This document shows positions 27,335 to 35,905 of a stretch of DNA of 64,000 nucleotides, in pieces. A program made the translations under genes and the position numbers. Source of the stretch: Epilithonimonas hominis (GTDB lineage Bacteria; Bacteroidota; Bacteroidia; Flavobacteriales; Weeksellaceae); the NCBI RefSeq assembly GCF_003730015.1, contig NZ_RJTU01000055.1, positions 30,056 to 94,055 on the forward strand, given 5' to 3'. The first letter of the stretch is position 1. Every line of letters starts with the position of its first letter. The notes beneath the pieces are model-generated. The model was not told where the DNA came from, did not search any database, and saw only the letters and a program-made list of their open reading frames with translations.

Positions 27335-27706
27335 ATGAACAAGATGCTAATCACTATCATTCTACTTGTCATTTCAAACATATTCATGACATTGGCCTGG
27401 TATGGTCATTTGAAATTCAAACAAATGGACTGGTTTCATAATCTCGGATTAGTGTCCATCATTTTAATCAGTTGGGGCATCGCTTTTTTTGAATATTGTT
27501 TTCAGATTCCGGCCAACAGAATTGGATTTAAGGAAAACGGAGGTCCTTTTAATCTTTGGCAGTTGAAGGTGATGCAGGAAGTCATTACACTTAGCGTCTT
27601 TACCATATTTACCATCGTATTTTTTAAAGAAGAAAGTTTCCGTATGAATCATCTCATAGGATTTATTTTCCTGATTCTGGCGGTTTATTTTATCTTTAAG
27701 AAATAA
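27335..27706 (+). CDS. DUF486 family small membrane protein
   Basis: 123 residues with four membrane helices, in the size range and layout of small multidrug-resistance/DMT-like proteins. Segments NIFMTLAWYGHLKF, WGIAFFEYCFQIPANRIG and LWQLKVMQEVITLSVF match DUF486. The role is unknown; a transport function is a guess from the fold. The start may be the first ATG at 27335 or the third codon later (27344). It is packed 4 nt after the exonuclease gene and 27 nt before the FAH gene. Confidence 0.82.
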   Translation: MNKMLITIILLVISNIFMTLAWYGHLKFKQMDWFHNLGLVSIILISWGIAFFEYCFQIPANRIGFKENGGPFNLWQLKVMQEVITLSVFTIFTIVFFKEESFRMNHLIGFIFLILAVYFIFKK

Positions 27707-27733
27707 TTTTAAACAAAATCATTATTCATTATT

Positions 27734-28342
27734 ATGAAAATCATCTGTATCGGAAGAAATTATAGCGAACACGCCAAAGAGTTGGGAAATGAAGTTCCGG
27801 AGGATCCGGTTATTTTTATGAAGCCGGATACAGCTGTCCTGAAAAAAGGTTCAGATTTTTACATTCCTGAGTTTTCTGATGATGTCCATTATGAATTGGA
27901 AGTAGTCCTGAAAATTTCGAAAGGCGGAAAATACATCCAGAAAGAAGCAGCTTCAAAACATTATGAAGAGATCGGCCTTGGCATCGATTTTACGGCTCGG
28001 GATCTACAGTCAAAACTGAAAAATAAAGGATTACCGTGGGAATTGGCAAAAGGTTTTGATGGTTCGGCAGTTTTATCAGACTTTGTATCAAAGGAAAATT
28101 ATGATCTTCAAAACCTTAATTTTTCATTGGCAAAAAATCAGCAAGTGGTGCAAAACGGCAATACAAAAGATATGATTTTCAGTTTCGATGACATTATTGC
28201 ATTTGCTTCTCAATATTTTACACTGCGTGTTGGCGACTTGATTTTCACAGGAACACCTCAAGGTGTAGGGAAAGTATCGGAAAATGATTATCTGGAAGTT
28301 TATCTTGAGGATGATAAAATGTTCGGTTTAAAAGTCCAGTAA
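27734..28342 (+). CDS. Fumarylacetoacetate hydrolase family protein
   Basis: 202 residues, the compact single-domain FAH form. It has KIICIGRNYSEHAKELG at the start, DPVIFMKPDTAV, the metal-binding HYELEVVLKI, and the active-site GIDFTARDLQ. Compact members hydrolyse or decarboxylate small acylpyruvates or oxaloacetate, with Mg2+ bound by the Glu-Glu-Asp set. The specific substrate cannot be told from sequence. It is probably cotranscribed with the preceding exonuclease and DUF486 genes. Confidence 0.88.
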   Translation: MKIICIGRNYSEHAKELGNEVPEDPVIFMKPDTAVLKKGSDFYIPEFSDDVHYELEVVLKISKGGKYIQKEAASKHYEEIGLGIDFTARDLQSKLKNKGLPWELAKGFDGSAVLSDFVSKENYDLQNLNFSLAKNQQVVQNGNTKDMIFSFDDIIAFASQYFTLRVGDLIFTGTPQGVGKVSENDYLEVYLEDDKMFGLKVQ

Positions 28343-28393
28343 ACCGTTACGCTCTGGCTAAATTTTTGCACTCAACCTAATATAACTTTAATT

Positions 28394-28834
28394 ATGAAAA
28401 AAATTATTTTACCCGTAGATTTTTCGGATAGCACAGATCATTTAGTAGATTTTGCCGTTGGTTTTGCGAAAGACATTAACGCAGATATTTCTCTTATTCA
28501 CGTTGCTTCTTCTGATATTGGATTCGTGATTGGCGATATGGGTTTTCAATACTTTCCAGAAGTCGAGGAGAATGAAATAAAATTCGAACTGAAAGAACTC
28601 AATAAACTAGAACAAAGAGTAATATCGCAAGGTATAAATTGCACGCACATTTTGAAGCAAGGAGTTGCTGGAGATACTATTTTGGAACATGCCGAGGAAA
28701 ACAAAGCAGATTACATTGTCGTAGGATCACACGGCAGAAGTGGTGTGTATGATGTTCTTATTGGAAGCCTGACGAAAGAAATTACCAGAAAATCTAAAAT
28801 ACCAGTTCTAGTTGTACCGTGTCACAATGATTGA
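28394..28834 (+). CDS. Universal stress protein (UspA family)
   Basis: 146 residues, single Usp domain. The start KKIILPVDFSDSTDHLVDFA and the ATP-binding loop VVGSHGRSGVYDVLIGS match the ATP-binding Usp type (G-2x-G-9x-G-S/T). Such proteins accumulate in starvation and oxidative stress; a precise role cannot be assigned. A bidirectional terminator follows. Confidence 0.9.
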   Translation: MKKIILPVDFSDSTDHLVDFAVGFAKDINADISLIHVASSDIGFVIGDMGFQYFPEVEENEIKFELKELNKLEQRVISQGINCTHILKQGVAGDTILEHAEENKADYIVVGSHGRSGVYDVLIGSLTKEITRKSKIPVLVVPCHND

Positions 28835-28854
28835 TTGTTTCCTACTGAACAAAA

Positions 28855-28892
28855 AGAACCCGTCTCGTTAATTAAACAAGACGGGTTTTTTA
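28855..28892. terminator. Bidirectional terminator between Usp and DUF6341-like genes
   Basis: Stem AACCCGTCT/AGACGGGTT with a 13-nt loop, A-rich on the left and T-rich on the right, between convergent genes. Confidence 0.85.
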
Positions 28893-28910
28893 TAAATATA
28901 ATCAATTTAT

Positions 28911-29144
28911 TTAACCTTCGTTTTTATAGATCTTTGGATCATAATAAGGATGTTTTCCTTCTGTAGGAGAATAATATTGCTTGTCTTTTTGTCCTCCTAA
29001 TGTAGAAACAAGAATATAGCACCAGTAGCAGAAAAAGCCCGATGCTACAAGAAACAAGATCCAATTCAGAACATTGCCTGTAAGGGTAAAAAAACCGAAA
29101 GACCATTTGAAAGCTGCGCTTAATGCTAACCAGAAAGATGTCAT
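28911..29144 (-). CDS. Small membrane protein (DUF6341-like)
   Basis: 77 residues with an amphipathic start and one or two membrane segments (LNWILFLVASGFFCYWCYIL), then a charged tail ending in YYDPKIYKNEG. Flavobacteria keep a small protein of this kind next to the larger DUF6427 membrane protein; here the two are divergent and share a 43-nt gap. The family name is from memory and not certain. Function unknown. Confidence 0.65.
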   Translation of the reverse strand: MTSFWLALSAAFKWSFGFFTLTGNVLNWILFLVASGFFCYWCYILVSTLGGQKDKQYYSPTEGKHPYYDPKIYKNEG

Positions 29145-29187
29145 CTTTTTTCTTTTTTTAAATTAACTTTGCACAAATTTATAAAAA

Positions 29188-30087
29188 ATGTTTCGATTAC
29201 TTTCTAAAGAAAGCAATATTTTTTCTGTTCCAGTCTATATTGGTGTTCTTTTTCTCATTTTTATATCGCTTAATCTATTAGATTTCAAAAACATAGACTA
29301 TATATCAACGGGAATCACCTTTGTTGGAATCAGTTTAGGATATTTTTTATTTAACAACATTGCACTCAATCAGTTTTCGCATCTTCCTTTGTTTTTATAT
29401 ACTTCTTTCGTGATCTGTTTTTACCCAGGCGATATAGATCTTGGATTGGCATTCACATTCTTTACAAGTGCAATTATTTTGCTTATTTTAACCAGCCAGG
29501 ACGACTATCTTAGAAAAAGTTCTTTTTTACTCGTAGGATCCATTTTGGCTTTTAATTATCTTGTTTTCCCTCCCAGCTGGCCTTTAGGCGTTTTTGTGAT
29601 ATTTCATATTATAGGAACTTCTGGAAGAATTGGCCTTAATATATTCAGACTGATTTTCGGCGCAGCAATTATTGTCCTCAGTTATGGAGGATTAATGTAT
29701 CTTATTCACTATACAACTTGGGACGCTGGCTATCTACCATTCAATGGGGACTTTAAGATGATGGATTCTTATTATCCACTATATATTCTGATCCCAATAT
29801 TACTGATGTTGATTTTTTCTATTTCTGACCATTTTAAACATTATAATGAAAAAAGCCCCATCAGCAGGTACAAATACACATTTGTCTTAGTATTTTCACT
29901 GGCCCAGCTCATCACCATTATATTTTATATGGGAAGAAACTATGAATATCTACTGCTGCTAGCGCTGCCTGCCAGTATTATCCTAAGTCGAATGCTACGC
30001 TTTCTTCCAAATTACTGGATGCAGGAAGCTGGACTTTGGATCATTGTATTTACGCTAGCCACATTTAAAATAATTACTTTTGCATAA
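29188..30087 (+). CDS. Polytopic membrane protein (DUF6427-like)
   Basis: 299 residues with eight to ten predicted membrane helices and almost no charged loops. The motif FPPSWPLGVFVIFHIIGTS and the N-terminal MFRLLSKESNIF resemble the flavobacterial DUF6427 family. No transport or catalytic motif is recognised. A -7 box TAACTTTG (29164-29171) precedes the ATG by 16 nt; a minus-strand TAAATTTG at 29174-29181 could drive the divergent small gene. Confidence 0.7.
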   Translation: MFRLLSKESNIFSVPVYIGVLFLIFISLNLLDFKNIDYISTGITFVGISLGYFLFNNIALNQFSHLPLFLYTSFVICFYPGDIDLGLAFTFFTSAIILLILTSQDDYLRKSSFLLVGSILAFNYLVFPPSWPLGVFVIFHIIGTSGRIGLNIFRLIFGAAIIVLSYGGLMYLIHYTTWDAGYLPFNGDFKMMDSYYPLYILIPILLMLIFSISDHFKHYNEKSPISRYKYTFVLVFSLAQLITIIFYMGRNYEYLLLLALPASIILSRMLRFLPNYWMQEAGLWIIVFTLATFKIITFA

Positions 30088-30109
30088 ATTTTAAAACCTT
30101 TAATGACGA

Positions 30110-30694
30110 ATGATTCAAATAGATGATAAACTGATTTCAGAAGATATATTTGCCGAAAGCTTTGTATGTAACCTTACCAAGTGCAAAGGTGCCTGCTGTG
30201 TAGATGGCGATACGGGCGCACCACTAGAAAAGGAAGAACTGGCAGTCCTCAATGATATTTTTCCAAAAGTTAAGCCTTATTTAAGACCTGAAGGTGTAAA
30301 AGCCATAGAGGAACAGGGAACATGGGTTATTGATGATTATGATGGTGGCTATGTGACAACGCTTGTAAACGGCAGTGAGTGTGCTTATGTGATTTTTGAT
30401 GAGAAAGGAACTACAAAGTGCGGAATAGAGAAAGCCTATGAAGATGGTGCTGTAGACTGGAAAAAGCCTATATCATGCCATCTCTATCCTATTCGGGTGA
30501 ATGAGTATAAAACATTCACAGCACTTAACTATCACGAATGGAATATTTGTAAAGACGCTTGTACGCTAGGATCCGAACTGCAAGTTAGAATCTATCAGTT
30601 TCTGAAAGAACCACTGATTAGAAAATATGGTCCTGAGTTTTATCAAACACTTACAGAAGCTGCCCAAGAATGGGAACGAGAATTCAACTCATAA
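30110..30694 (+). CDS. DUF3109 family cysteine-rich protein
   Basis: 194 residues, soluble. It has a cysteine pattern CNLTKCKGACC near residues 21-31 plus further cysteines in SCHLYPIRV and CKDACTL, the layout of DUF3109, which is related to CxxC-rich metal-binding proteins (YkgJ-like). Metal or Fe-S binding is likely from the cysteines but unproven. It lies 22 nt after the DUF6427-like gene and is followed by a strong terminator. Confidence 0.85.
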   Translation: MIQIDDKLISEDIFAESFVCNLTKCKGACCVDGDTGAPLEKEELAVLNDIFPKVKPYLRPEGVKAIEEQGTWVIDDYDGGYVTTLVNGSECAYVIFDEKGTTKCGIEKAYEDGAVDWKKPISCHLYPIRVNEYKTFTALNYHEWNICKDACTLGSELQVRIYQFLKEPLIRKYGPEFYQTLTEAAQEWEREFNS

Positions 30695-30724
30695 AAAAAG
30701 AACCCAATTTTCGGGTTCTTTTTA
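30694..30724. terminator. Bidirectional terminator after the DUF3109 gene
   Basis: 11-bp stem AAAAAGAACCC/GGGTTCTTTTT with a 7-nt loop, between convergent genes. Confidence 0.9.
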
Positions 30725-30744
30725 ATTGCAATAATATTGGCAGT

Positions 30745-31392
30745 TTATTTAAATTCATCATCAGAAACCGGCTGATTGATTTTGATATCAGAATTTTTAA
30801 TTTTTATCTCCTGTCCTGCAGCATTGAGTGTCATCTCTTCCACAAATTTAATCCCATCTACATCCGTATATTTAGTGATGCTCATATTTCCTTTATCGTT
30901 CTCAGTTTTGGAAAGCAATCCAGTTTTAACATCAAAATAAGATTTGGAATCATCGGAAGAAAGAACATAATAATCTGCTCCATCTACTTGTTTTTTCTCT
31001 ACCGTTTTGATTTTTGCAGGATCCATCCCAAGTGCATCAATTATTTTAGACACTTTTAGTTTTGCAACCTGATCTGCTGGAAAATCAATCTTCTGACCCA
31101 TTTGGTTAGCATAGCCTTTTTCACCATCAAACATCTGCACCATTTCCTGTCCCATCATGGTTTGGGTAGATTTGAACTTATTATCCTTTTTAACTGTCTT
31201 CCCTTCCATATCCATTCCCATCACACTGATTGTATTTTTCATGGAAAGCGTTTTGACGGATTCCAGTTTTTGCTTTCCGCCTAGGGCTGTAATGTAGTTA
31301 TCAATGATTTGTTTCGCAGTCGGAACATTTTGTGCCATCATATTTGCAGCAAACAAAAGAGAAAGCGCAAATGACATAATAATTTTTTTCAT
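30745..31392 (-). CDS. Exported LolA-like protein
   Basis: 215 residues with a signal peptide (SFALSLLFAANMMAQ). The mature part starts VPTAKQIIDNYITALGGKQKL and has FDGEKGYANQMGQKIDF and YYVLSSDDSKSYFDVKTGLL, typical of the outer-membrane lipoprotein-sorting/LolA-like fold found in many exported Bacteroidetes proteins. These bind hydrophobic ligands or lipoproteins in the periplasm. It is not the canonical LolA of a lolA-ftsK pair, so I leave the symbol empty. Confidence 0.75.
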   Translation of the reverse strand: MKKIIMSFALSLLFAANMMAQNVPTAKQIIDNYITALGGKQKLESVKTLSMKNTISVMGMDMEGKTVKKDNKFKSTQTMMGQEMVQMFDGEKGYANQMGQKIDFPADQVAKLKVSKIIDALGMDPAKIKTVEKKQVDGADYYVLSSDDSKSYFDVKTGLLSKTENDKGNMSITKYTDVDGIKFVEEMTLNAAGQEIKIKNSDIKINQPVSDDEFK

Positions 31393-31471
31393 TTTATTTT
31401 CAATTTTTCAGCAATATAGCTAATTTATGTTAATACTTTCAGGTTCGTAAGTATTAATTATTTTTTGTTAC

Positions 31472-31502
31472 AAAAAAACAACTCCGAATTCTGAAGTTGT
31501 TT
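31472..31502 (-). terminator. Terminator after the 11-mer repeat protein gene
   Basis: Stem ACAACTCC/TTCTGAAGTTGT region with one mismatch and a run of seven T on the minus strand. Confidence 0.75.
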
Positions 31503-31515
31503 AATAATGAAGGAT

Positions 31516-31863
31516 TTAATTTTTCTTTTTGAGATCGGCTTTAACGTCTTTGTAAGTATCACTAACAGCATCTGCGCCTTTTTCGGCTTGCTTACCGGTC
31601 CATTTTGCACCTTTTTTAACTTTTTTATCAGTCCATTTTGCGCCGTCTTTTACACCTTCAGCGGTTTCATCTGCACCTTTTTCTACTGTTTTCCCAGTCC
31701 ATTTTGCAGCATCTTTTACGCCTTCTCCAGTTGCTTTAGCTCCTTTTTTAACCGCAGTTCCTACAGTTTTAGCATCATCTTTCACTTCTTCTTTTACAGT
31801 TTGAGCATTCATTGCAACTGCCACAAATAGAACTGCAGATAATGATAATAATCTCTTTTTCAT
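31516..31863 (-). CDS. Exported protein made of 11-residue LEA-like repeats
   Basis: 115 residues: a signal peptide (1-21, ending AMNAQ) and then eight consecutive 11-residue units from residue 23 to 110, for example TGEGVKDAAKW, TGKTVEKGADE, TAEGVKDGAKW, TDKKVKKGAKW, TGKQAEKGADA. The period of 11 and the Ala/Lys/Gly/Thr-rich composition match group 3 LEA proteins, which are disordered in water and form amphipathic helices on drying or on membranes. A periplasmic protectant or surface-binding role is inference. It is transcribed alone and has its own terminator. Confidence 0.8.
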   Translation of the reverse strand: MKKRLLSLSAVLFVAVAMNAQTVKEEVKDDAKTVGTAVKKGAKATGEGVKDAAKWTGKTVEKGADETAEGVKDGAKWTDKKVKKGAKWTGKQAEKGADAVSDTYKDVKADLKKKN

Positions 31864-31981
31864 CGTTTTTTATATTTTAAAATTAATGTTACAATATTAG
31901 CATAAAATAAGCCAAAAATATTCATCTGGATTTAAATTTCATAAAATAAATTTTCTTCGATATTTCAATTAATAAAAATAA

Positions 31982-31989
31982 TATTTTTG
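31982..31989 (+). promoter_or_regulatory. -7 element of the lysozyme gene
   Basis: TATTTTTG ends 8 nt before the ATG, so the mRNA would have a leader of only 1-4 nt. No TTG is found at -33. Confidence 0.45.
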
Positions 31990-31997
31990 CAAAACTT

Positions 31998-32858
31998 ATG
32001 TCAAAGATCAATCCAGTTTCCAAAAGAAAAATTCATCAGAAAAGAAGAAAAACAGTCATCAAGAAACGCTGGATTCTGTTGACTATACTTTGTTTTTCTT
32101 TGTTGGGAACCGGTTTTTATCTTCGTCAAAAAATCAATTATTATTTTACTTATTATCTCGGAAAACATTTTGAGCACAAAAAACTCTCCAATACGGAAAC
32201 CGAATCCCAAAGAATCGAGAAAATAATCGGACTTTATTCTAACCAGACTTTTGGTTTTGATATTTCTCATTATCAAAGAAAAGAAGACATCCAATGGGAT
32301 AGTTTGAGCATAGGTAACAGAACGATCCCTCTTCAGTTTGTGGTTCTGAGAGCAAGTATGGGAAACCGAAAGTTAGATAAAAATTTTGACCATTTTTGGG
32401 AAACTGCAAAACAGCATAACTTAATCCGTGGCGCTTATCATTTTTACCGTCCGGACGAAGATCCTGTGATGCAAGCCAATTCTTTTCTTTCTGTGGCGAA
32501 ATTAGAATCAGGCGACCTTCCGCCCATTCTCGATATTGAAAAAAATCCGAGGAAAAAATCAAAAGAACAATTGGTTTCTGACCTCAAAGTTTGGATAAAA
32601 ATAATGGAAGATACTTACGGCGAAAAACCGATTATCTACACTTATTATCATTATTACAAAGATTACTTGAAAGGCGAGTTTGATGAATATCCACTTTGGC
32701 TGGCCAATTATAACGATGTTCCGACACCTTCTCCAGACGATGAATGGCAGTTTTGGCAATTCTCAGAAAACGGAATTGTTTATGGGATTAATTCAAAAGT
32801 AGATTTGGATATTTATAATGGGAATCTATGGTCGTTGAAAATGATGACGATTGATTAG
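31998..32858 (+). CDS. Glycoside hydrolase family 25 lysozyme, membrane-anchored
   Basis: 286 residues. A very basic N-terminus (KRKIHQKRRKTVIKKRW) and one membrane helix (about 26-42) anchor it with the enzyme outside. The GH25 domain follows from residue 80: FGFDISHYQ with catalytic D88, VVLRASMG, GAYHFYRP, PPILDIEKN with the second acid residue, and YTYYHYY. It would cut peptidoglycan between MurNAc and GlcNAc. It could serve wall remodelling rather than defence, since it is tethered. Confidence 0.88.
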   Translation: MSKINPVSKRKIHQKRRKTVIKKRWILLTILCFSLLGTGFYLRQKINYYFTYYLGKHFEHKKLSNTETESQRIEKIIGLYSNQTFGFDISHYQRKEDIQWDSLSIGNRTIPLQFVVLRASMGNRKLDKNFDHFWETAKQHNLIRGAYHFYRPDEDPVMQANSFLSVAKLESGDLPPILDIEKNPRKKSKEQLVSDLKVWIKIMEDTYGEKPIIYTYYHYYKDYLKGEFDEYPLWLANYNDVPTPSPDDEWQFWQFSENGIVYGINSKVDLDIYNGNLWSLKMMTID

Positions 32859-32861
32859 AAT

Positions 32862-33686
32862 TTACTTTTGAACTTTCACATCCATATTAATTGCTGGCGC
32901 TGCCATTCCGATTTTTTCCCAATTCCCATAAAATGAACGGTAATAACCCGACCTGAATAATGCACCACTCAAAGCAACTTTACCACTCGATTGTCCGATA
33001 AATTGAATCCCCACAAAAAATTTACCTTGAAGCCAAATCCGCTCACTACTCACATCCAGAGAGAAACTATAATCATCCAAATCGTCTTTATTAATCGTTG
33101 CAATGATGTCTTTACTCAAAATCAAATTGTTCGGTTTTCCGTCTTTTTCATCATAAATCGTGTAACGAACTTTGATTGGTGTTGTAGATTCGAATCTGGA
33201 AAAATTCATATTGATTTTTGTAATCTTCAGCTTTTTATTGGAACTGAATTCCACAGCGGTTTCTTCCACCACAGAATTTCCTTTTTCCATATTGGGCGTA
33301 AACATTATGGATTTTGACTTGCTGTTAACCCCAAGATTTTTATCTTTATAATTCTTCGGAGTCATCACAACATCCTGGATGTTAGTTACTTTTTCATACA
33401 GATAAATGTTGTGAGGATTGGTCTTCACAAAGTCTTCTACAGAGCTTCGGAATTGTTTGTAGCCGGCAACATCGACAATCAGTTCTTTATCTTTCGAAAT
33501 GTCATCTAGTTTGATTTGAAATTTCCCGTTTTCATCCGCCTGAATTCCATAATTACTATTGATAATTCCGATTTTCGCATAAGGAATTGGGTGGTTATCG
33601 TCTTTTGAAATTACAGTTCCGGAAATAGTTTGTGCGTGAAAAGATAAGATTGCGAATAACGCAAGGATAAAGTTGATTTTTTTCAT
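32862..33686 (-). CDS. Exported protein with carboxypeptidase-regulatory-like domain
   Basis: 274 residues from the ATG at 33684-33686, chosen because a clean signal peptide follows (MKKINFILALFAILSFHAQ); a longer open frame to 33737 adds only non-conserved residues. Residues 20-95 form a CarboxypepD_reg-like beta domain (ISGTVISKDDNHPIPYAKIG, NGKFQIKLDD). The rest is beta-rich and resembles the C-terminal part of exported flavobacterial proteins of unknown role. No TonB plug or barrel is present. It is convergent with the lysozyme gene, with 3 nt between stops. Confidence 0.75.
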   Translation of the reverse strand: MKKINFILALFAILSFHAQTISGTVISKDDNHPIPYAKIGIINSNYGIQADENGKFQIKLDDISKDKELIVDVAGYKQFRSSVEDFVKTNPHNIYLYEKVTNIQDVVMTPKNYKDKNLGVNSKSKSIMFTPNMEKGNSVVEETAVEFSSNKKLKITKINMNFSRFESTTPIKVRYTIYDEKDGKPNNLILSKDIIATINKDDLDDYSFSLDVSSERIWLQGKFFVGIQFIGQSSGKVALSGALFRSGYYRSFYGNWEKIGMAAPAINMDVKVQK

Positions 33687-33865
33687 TGAAATTAATTTAA
33701 CACAAACTTCTGAATTTTCTTTTTCCCAATCTCTCAAAAAAAGGTTAAATCCACTAATTTTTTAGTTAAATTTTTCTGAATATTAATCAATAGTAACAGA
33801 ATTTTCGGTTTTCAATTTCGTATTTTCGCAGATCATTTATATTTCATCATTTATCATTTATAAAA

Positions 33866-35758
33866 ATGAATTACGTTTCTGCAGAAAATCTTAGCAAATC
33901 TTACGGTCTCAAAGTTTTATTCAAAAACATTACTTTCCACGTTAACGAAGGTGACAAAATTGCTATCGTTGCCAAAAACGGAAGTGGAAAATCGACACTC
34001 TTGAAAATCCTGATGGGAAAAGAAATTGCTGATGGTGGAGATGTGGTTATCAACAAAGATATTCAGGTCGTTTTATTTGACCAAGAGATTGATTTTGACC
34101 CAACATTGTCTGTGGATGAGTTTATGATGACTTTGGATTCCGCACCAATTTTGGCTTTGAAAAAGTATCATCACGCCTTGACTTCAGAAAATCCGGATGA
34201 TATGGAAACGGCTCTGGCAGAAATGGAAATCCATAAAGCGTGGGATTTGGAAAACGAAATGGAACAAATCCTTTCTCAGCTTAAAATCACAGATTTGAAA
34301 GCGAAAATGGGAACACTTTCCGGAGGTCAAATCAAAAGAATTGCATTAGCTAAACTCTTGACTGAAACCAGAGCAGAACATCGCCACACACTTCTGATAA
34401 TGGATGAACCAACCAACCACCTGGATGTGGAAATGGTAGAATGGTTGGAAAATTATTTGAGTAAAGCTAAAATTACGTTGCTTTTGGTGACGCACGACCG
34501 TTATTTCTTGGATGCCGTTTGTGATAAAATCTGGGAAATGGAAGACGGCAATCTCTATCTCCACAACGGAAGTTATGCGACATATCTTGAGAATAAAATG
34601 ATTCGTGAGGATAATCTGAATTCGACGATTGATAAAGCGCAAAACCTCTACAGAAAGGAATTAGAATGGATGCGACGTCAACCAAAAGCGAGAACAACAA
34701 AATCTAAATCAAGACAAGACGATTTCTACGAAACTGAAAAAATAGCGAAAACGGACACTCGAAAAGATGCTTTGGAATTGGATTTCGAAATGAAAAGATT
34801 GGGAAATAAGATTCTTGAACTTAAGGATATCAACAAAAGTTTTGGGGAAAAAGTTCTCTTCAAAGATTTTTCTTACCAATTTCAAAGAGGTGAAAAAGTG
34901 GGGATTGTCGGAAAAAATGGTGCAGGAAAATCGACTTTACTGAATATCATTCAAGGTTTTGAACCGAAAGATTCTGGAGAAATTGAAACCGGAGAAACGA
35001 TTAAATTCGGATATTTTGCTCAGGAAGGACTTCAATATAAAGAAGACGAAAGAGTCATTGATTTCATCAAAGAAATTGGAGAAAATTTCCCTTTAGCGAA
35101 TGGAAAAACAATTTCAGCTTCTCAGTTTTTGAGATTATTCTTGTTTGACGACCAAACGCAATATTCGCCTATTTCGAAACTTTCCGGAGGAGAAAAACGA
35201 CGTCTGCACTTGATGTACATTCTTTATCAGAATCCGAATTTCCTGATTTTTGATGAGCCAACGAATGATTTGGATTTGCCGACTTTGACAGTTTTGGAAA
35301 ATTTTCTTCAGAATTTCCAAGGCAGTTTGATTATTGTTTCGCACGACCGTTATTTTATGGACAGAATTGTGGACCACGTTTTAGCATTTGAAGGCGAGGG
35401 AAAAATTAAAGAATTTGTCGGAAACTTTTCGGAATATCGAGAACATTTGAAATCGGAAGATAAAAATTCAAAACCTGAAACTCCGAAAGTTGAAAAGGTT
35501 GAAACTCCAAAAGAAGTAGAGACTTCTACTATTAACGCAACTCAAACAACCAAAAAGAAATTATCTTTCAAAGAGCAACGTGAGCTGGAGACTATCGAAA
35601 AAGAAATGCCAAAATTGGAAGAAAAAAGAGCTGAAATTCTGGAGCAACTCAACAACGAATCCGATTACGATATAATCTCCAAATTATCTTCGCAACTTGA
35701 AACAATATCAGAAAAACTTGAAGAATTTGAAATGCGTTGGTTGGAGCTTCAGGAATAA
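33866..35758 (+). CDS. uup: ABC-F family ATPase, Uup type
   Basis: 630 residues with two ABC ATPase domains: Walker A KNGSGKST and KNGAGKST, signatures LSGGQ and LSGGE, Walker B LLIMDEPTNHLD and FLIFDEPTNDLD. No membrane domain is present, as expected for ABC-F. A charged linker between the domains (RRQPKARTTKSKSRQ) and a C-terminal coiled coil (residues about 560-630) match Uup rather than EttA. Uup proteins act on the ribosome and influence translation and precise excision of transposons in E. coli. Antibiotic resistance is not implied. Confidence 0.9.
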   Translation: MNYVSAENLSKSYGLKVLFKNITFHVNEGDKIAIVAKNGSGKSTLLKILMGKEIADGGDVVINKDIQVVLFDQEIDFDPTLSVDEFMMTLDSAPILALKKYHHALTSENPDDMETALAEMEIHKAWDLENEMEQILSQLKITDLKAKMGTLSGGQIKRIALAKLLTETRAEHRHTLLIMDEPTNHLDVEMVEWLENYLSKAKITLLLVTHDRYFLDAVCDKIWEMEDGNLYLHNGSYATYLENKMIREDNLNSTIDKAQNLYRKELEWMRRQPKARTTKSKSRQDDFYETEKIAKTDTRKDALELDFEMKRLGNKILELKDINKSFGEKVLFKDFSYQFQRGEKVGIVGKNGAGKSTLLNIIQGFEPKDSGEIETGETIKFGYFAQEGLQYKEDERVIDFIKEIGENFPLANGKTISASQFLRLFLFDDQTQYSPISKLSGGEKRRLHLMYILYQNPNFLIFDEPTNDLDLPTLTVLENFLQNFQGSLIIVSHDRYFMDRIVDHVLAFEGEGKIKEFVGNFSEYREHLKSEDKNSKPETPKVEKVETPKEVETSTINATQTTKKKLSFKEQRELETIEKEMPKLEEKRAEILEQLNNESDYDIISKLSSQLETISEKLEEFEMRWLELQE

Positions 35759-35851
35759 TTGATAAATATCATAATATTATAAAACATTGATTTACATATA
35801 ATTAAATCAATAAAACTTCATTATTTAGAATTATTTAAAATAACACTGCGT

Positions 35852-35878
35852 TGGTAAAGATACATTTTATACTTTTGC
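35852..35878 (+). promoter_or_regulatory. Promoter of the TonB-dependent receptor gene
   Basis: TTG, 16 nt, TACTTTTG; the spacer is shorter than usual. No recognisable Fur box was found nearby. Confidence 0.45.
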
Positions 35879-35905
35879 CTAGTTTTTAAATATTCTAAAT
35901 AAACA

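Noticed and set aside
33866..35758. ABC-F protein as an antibiotic-resistance factor
   Set aside because: Domain layout and the C-terminal coiled coil fit the housekeeping Uup group, and there is no resistance context.
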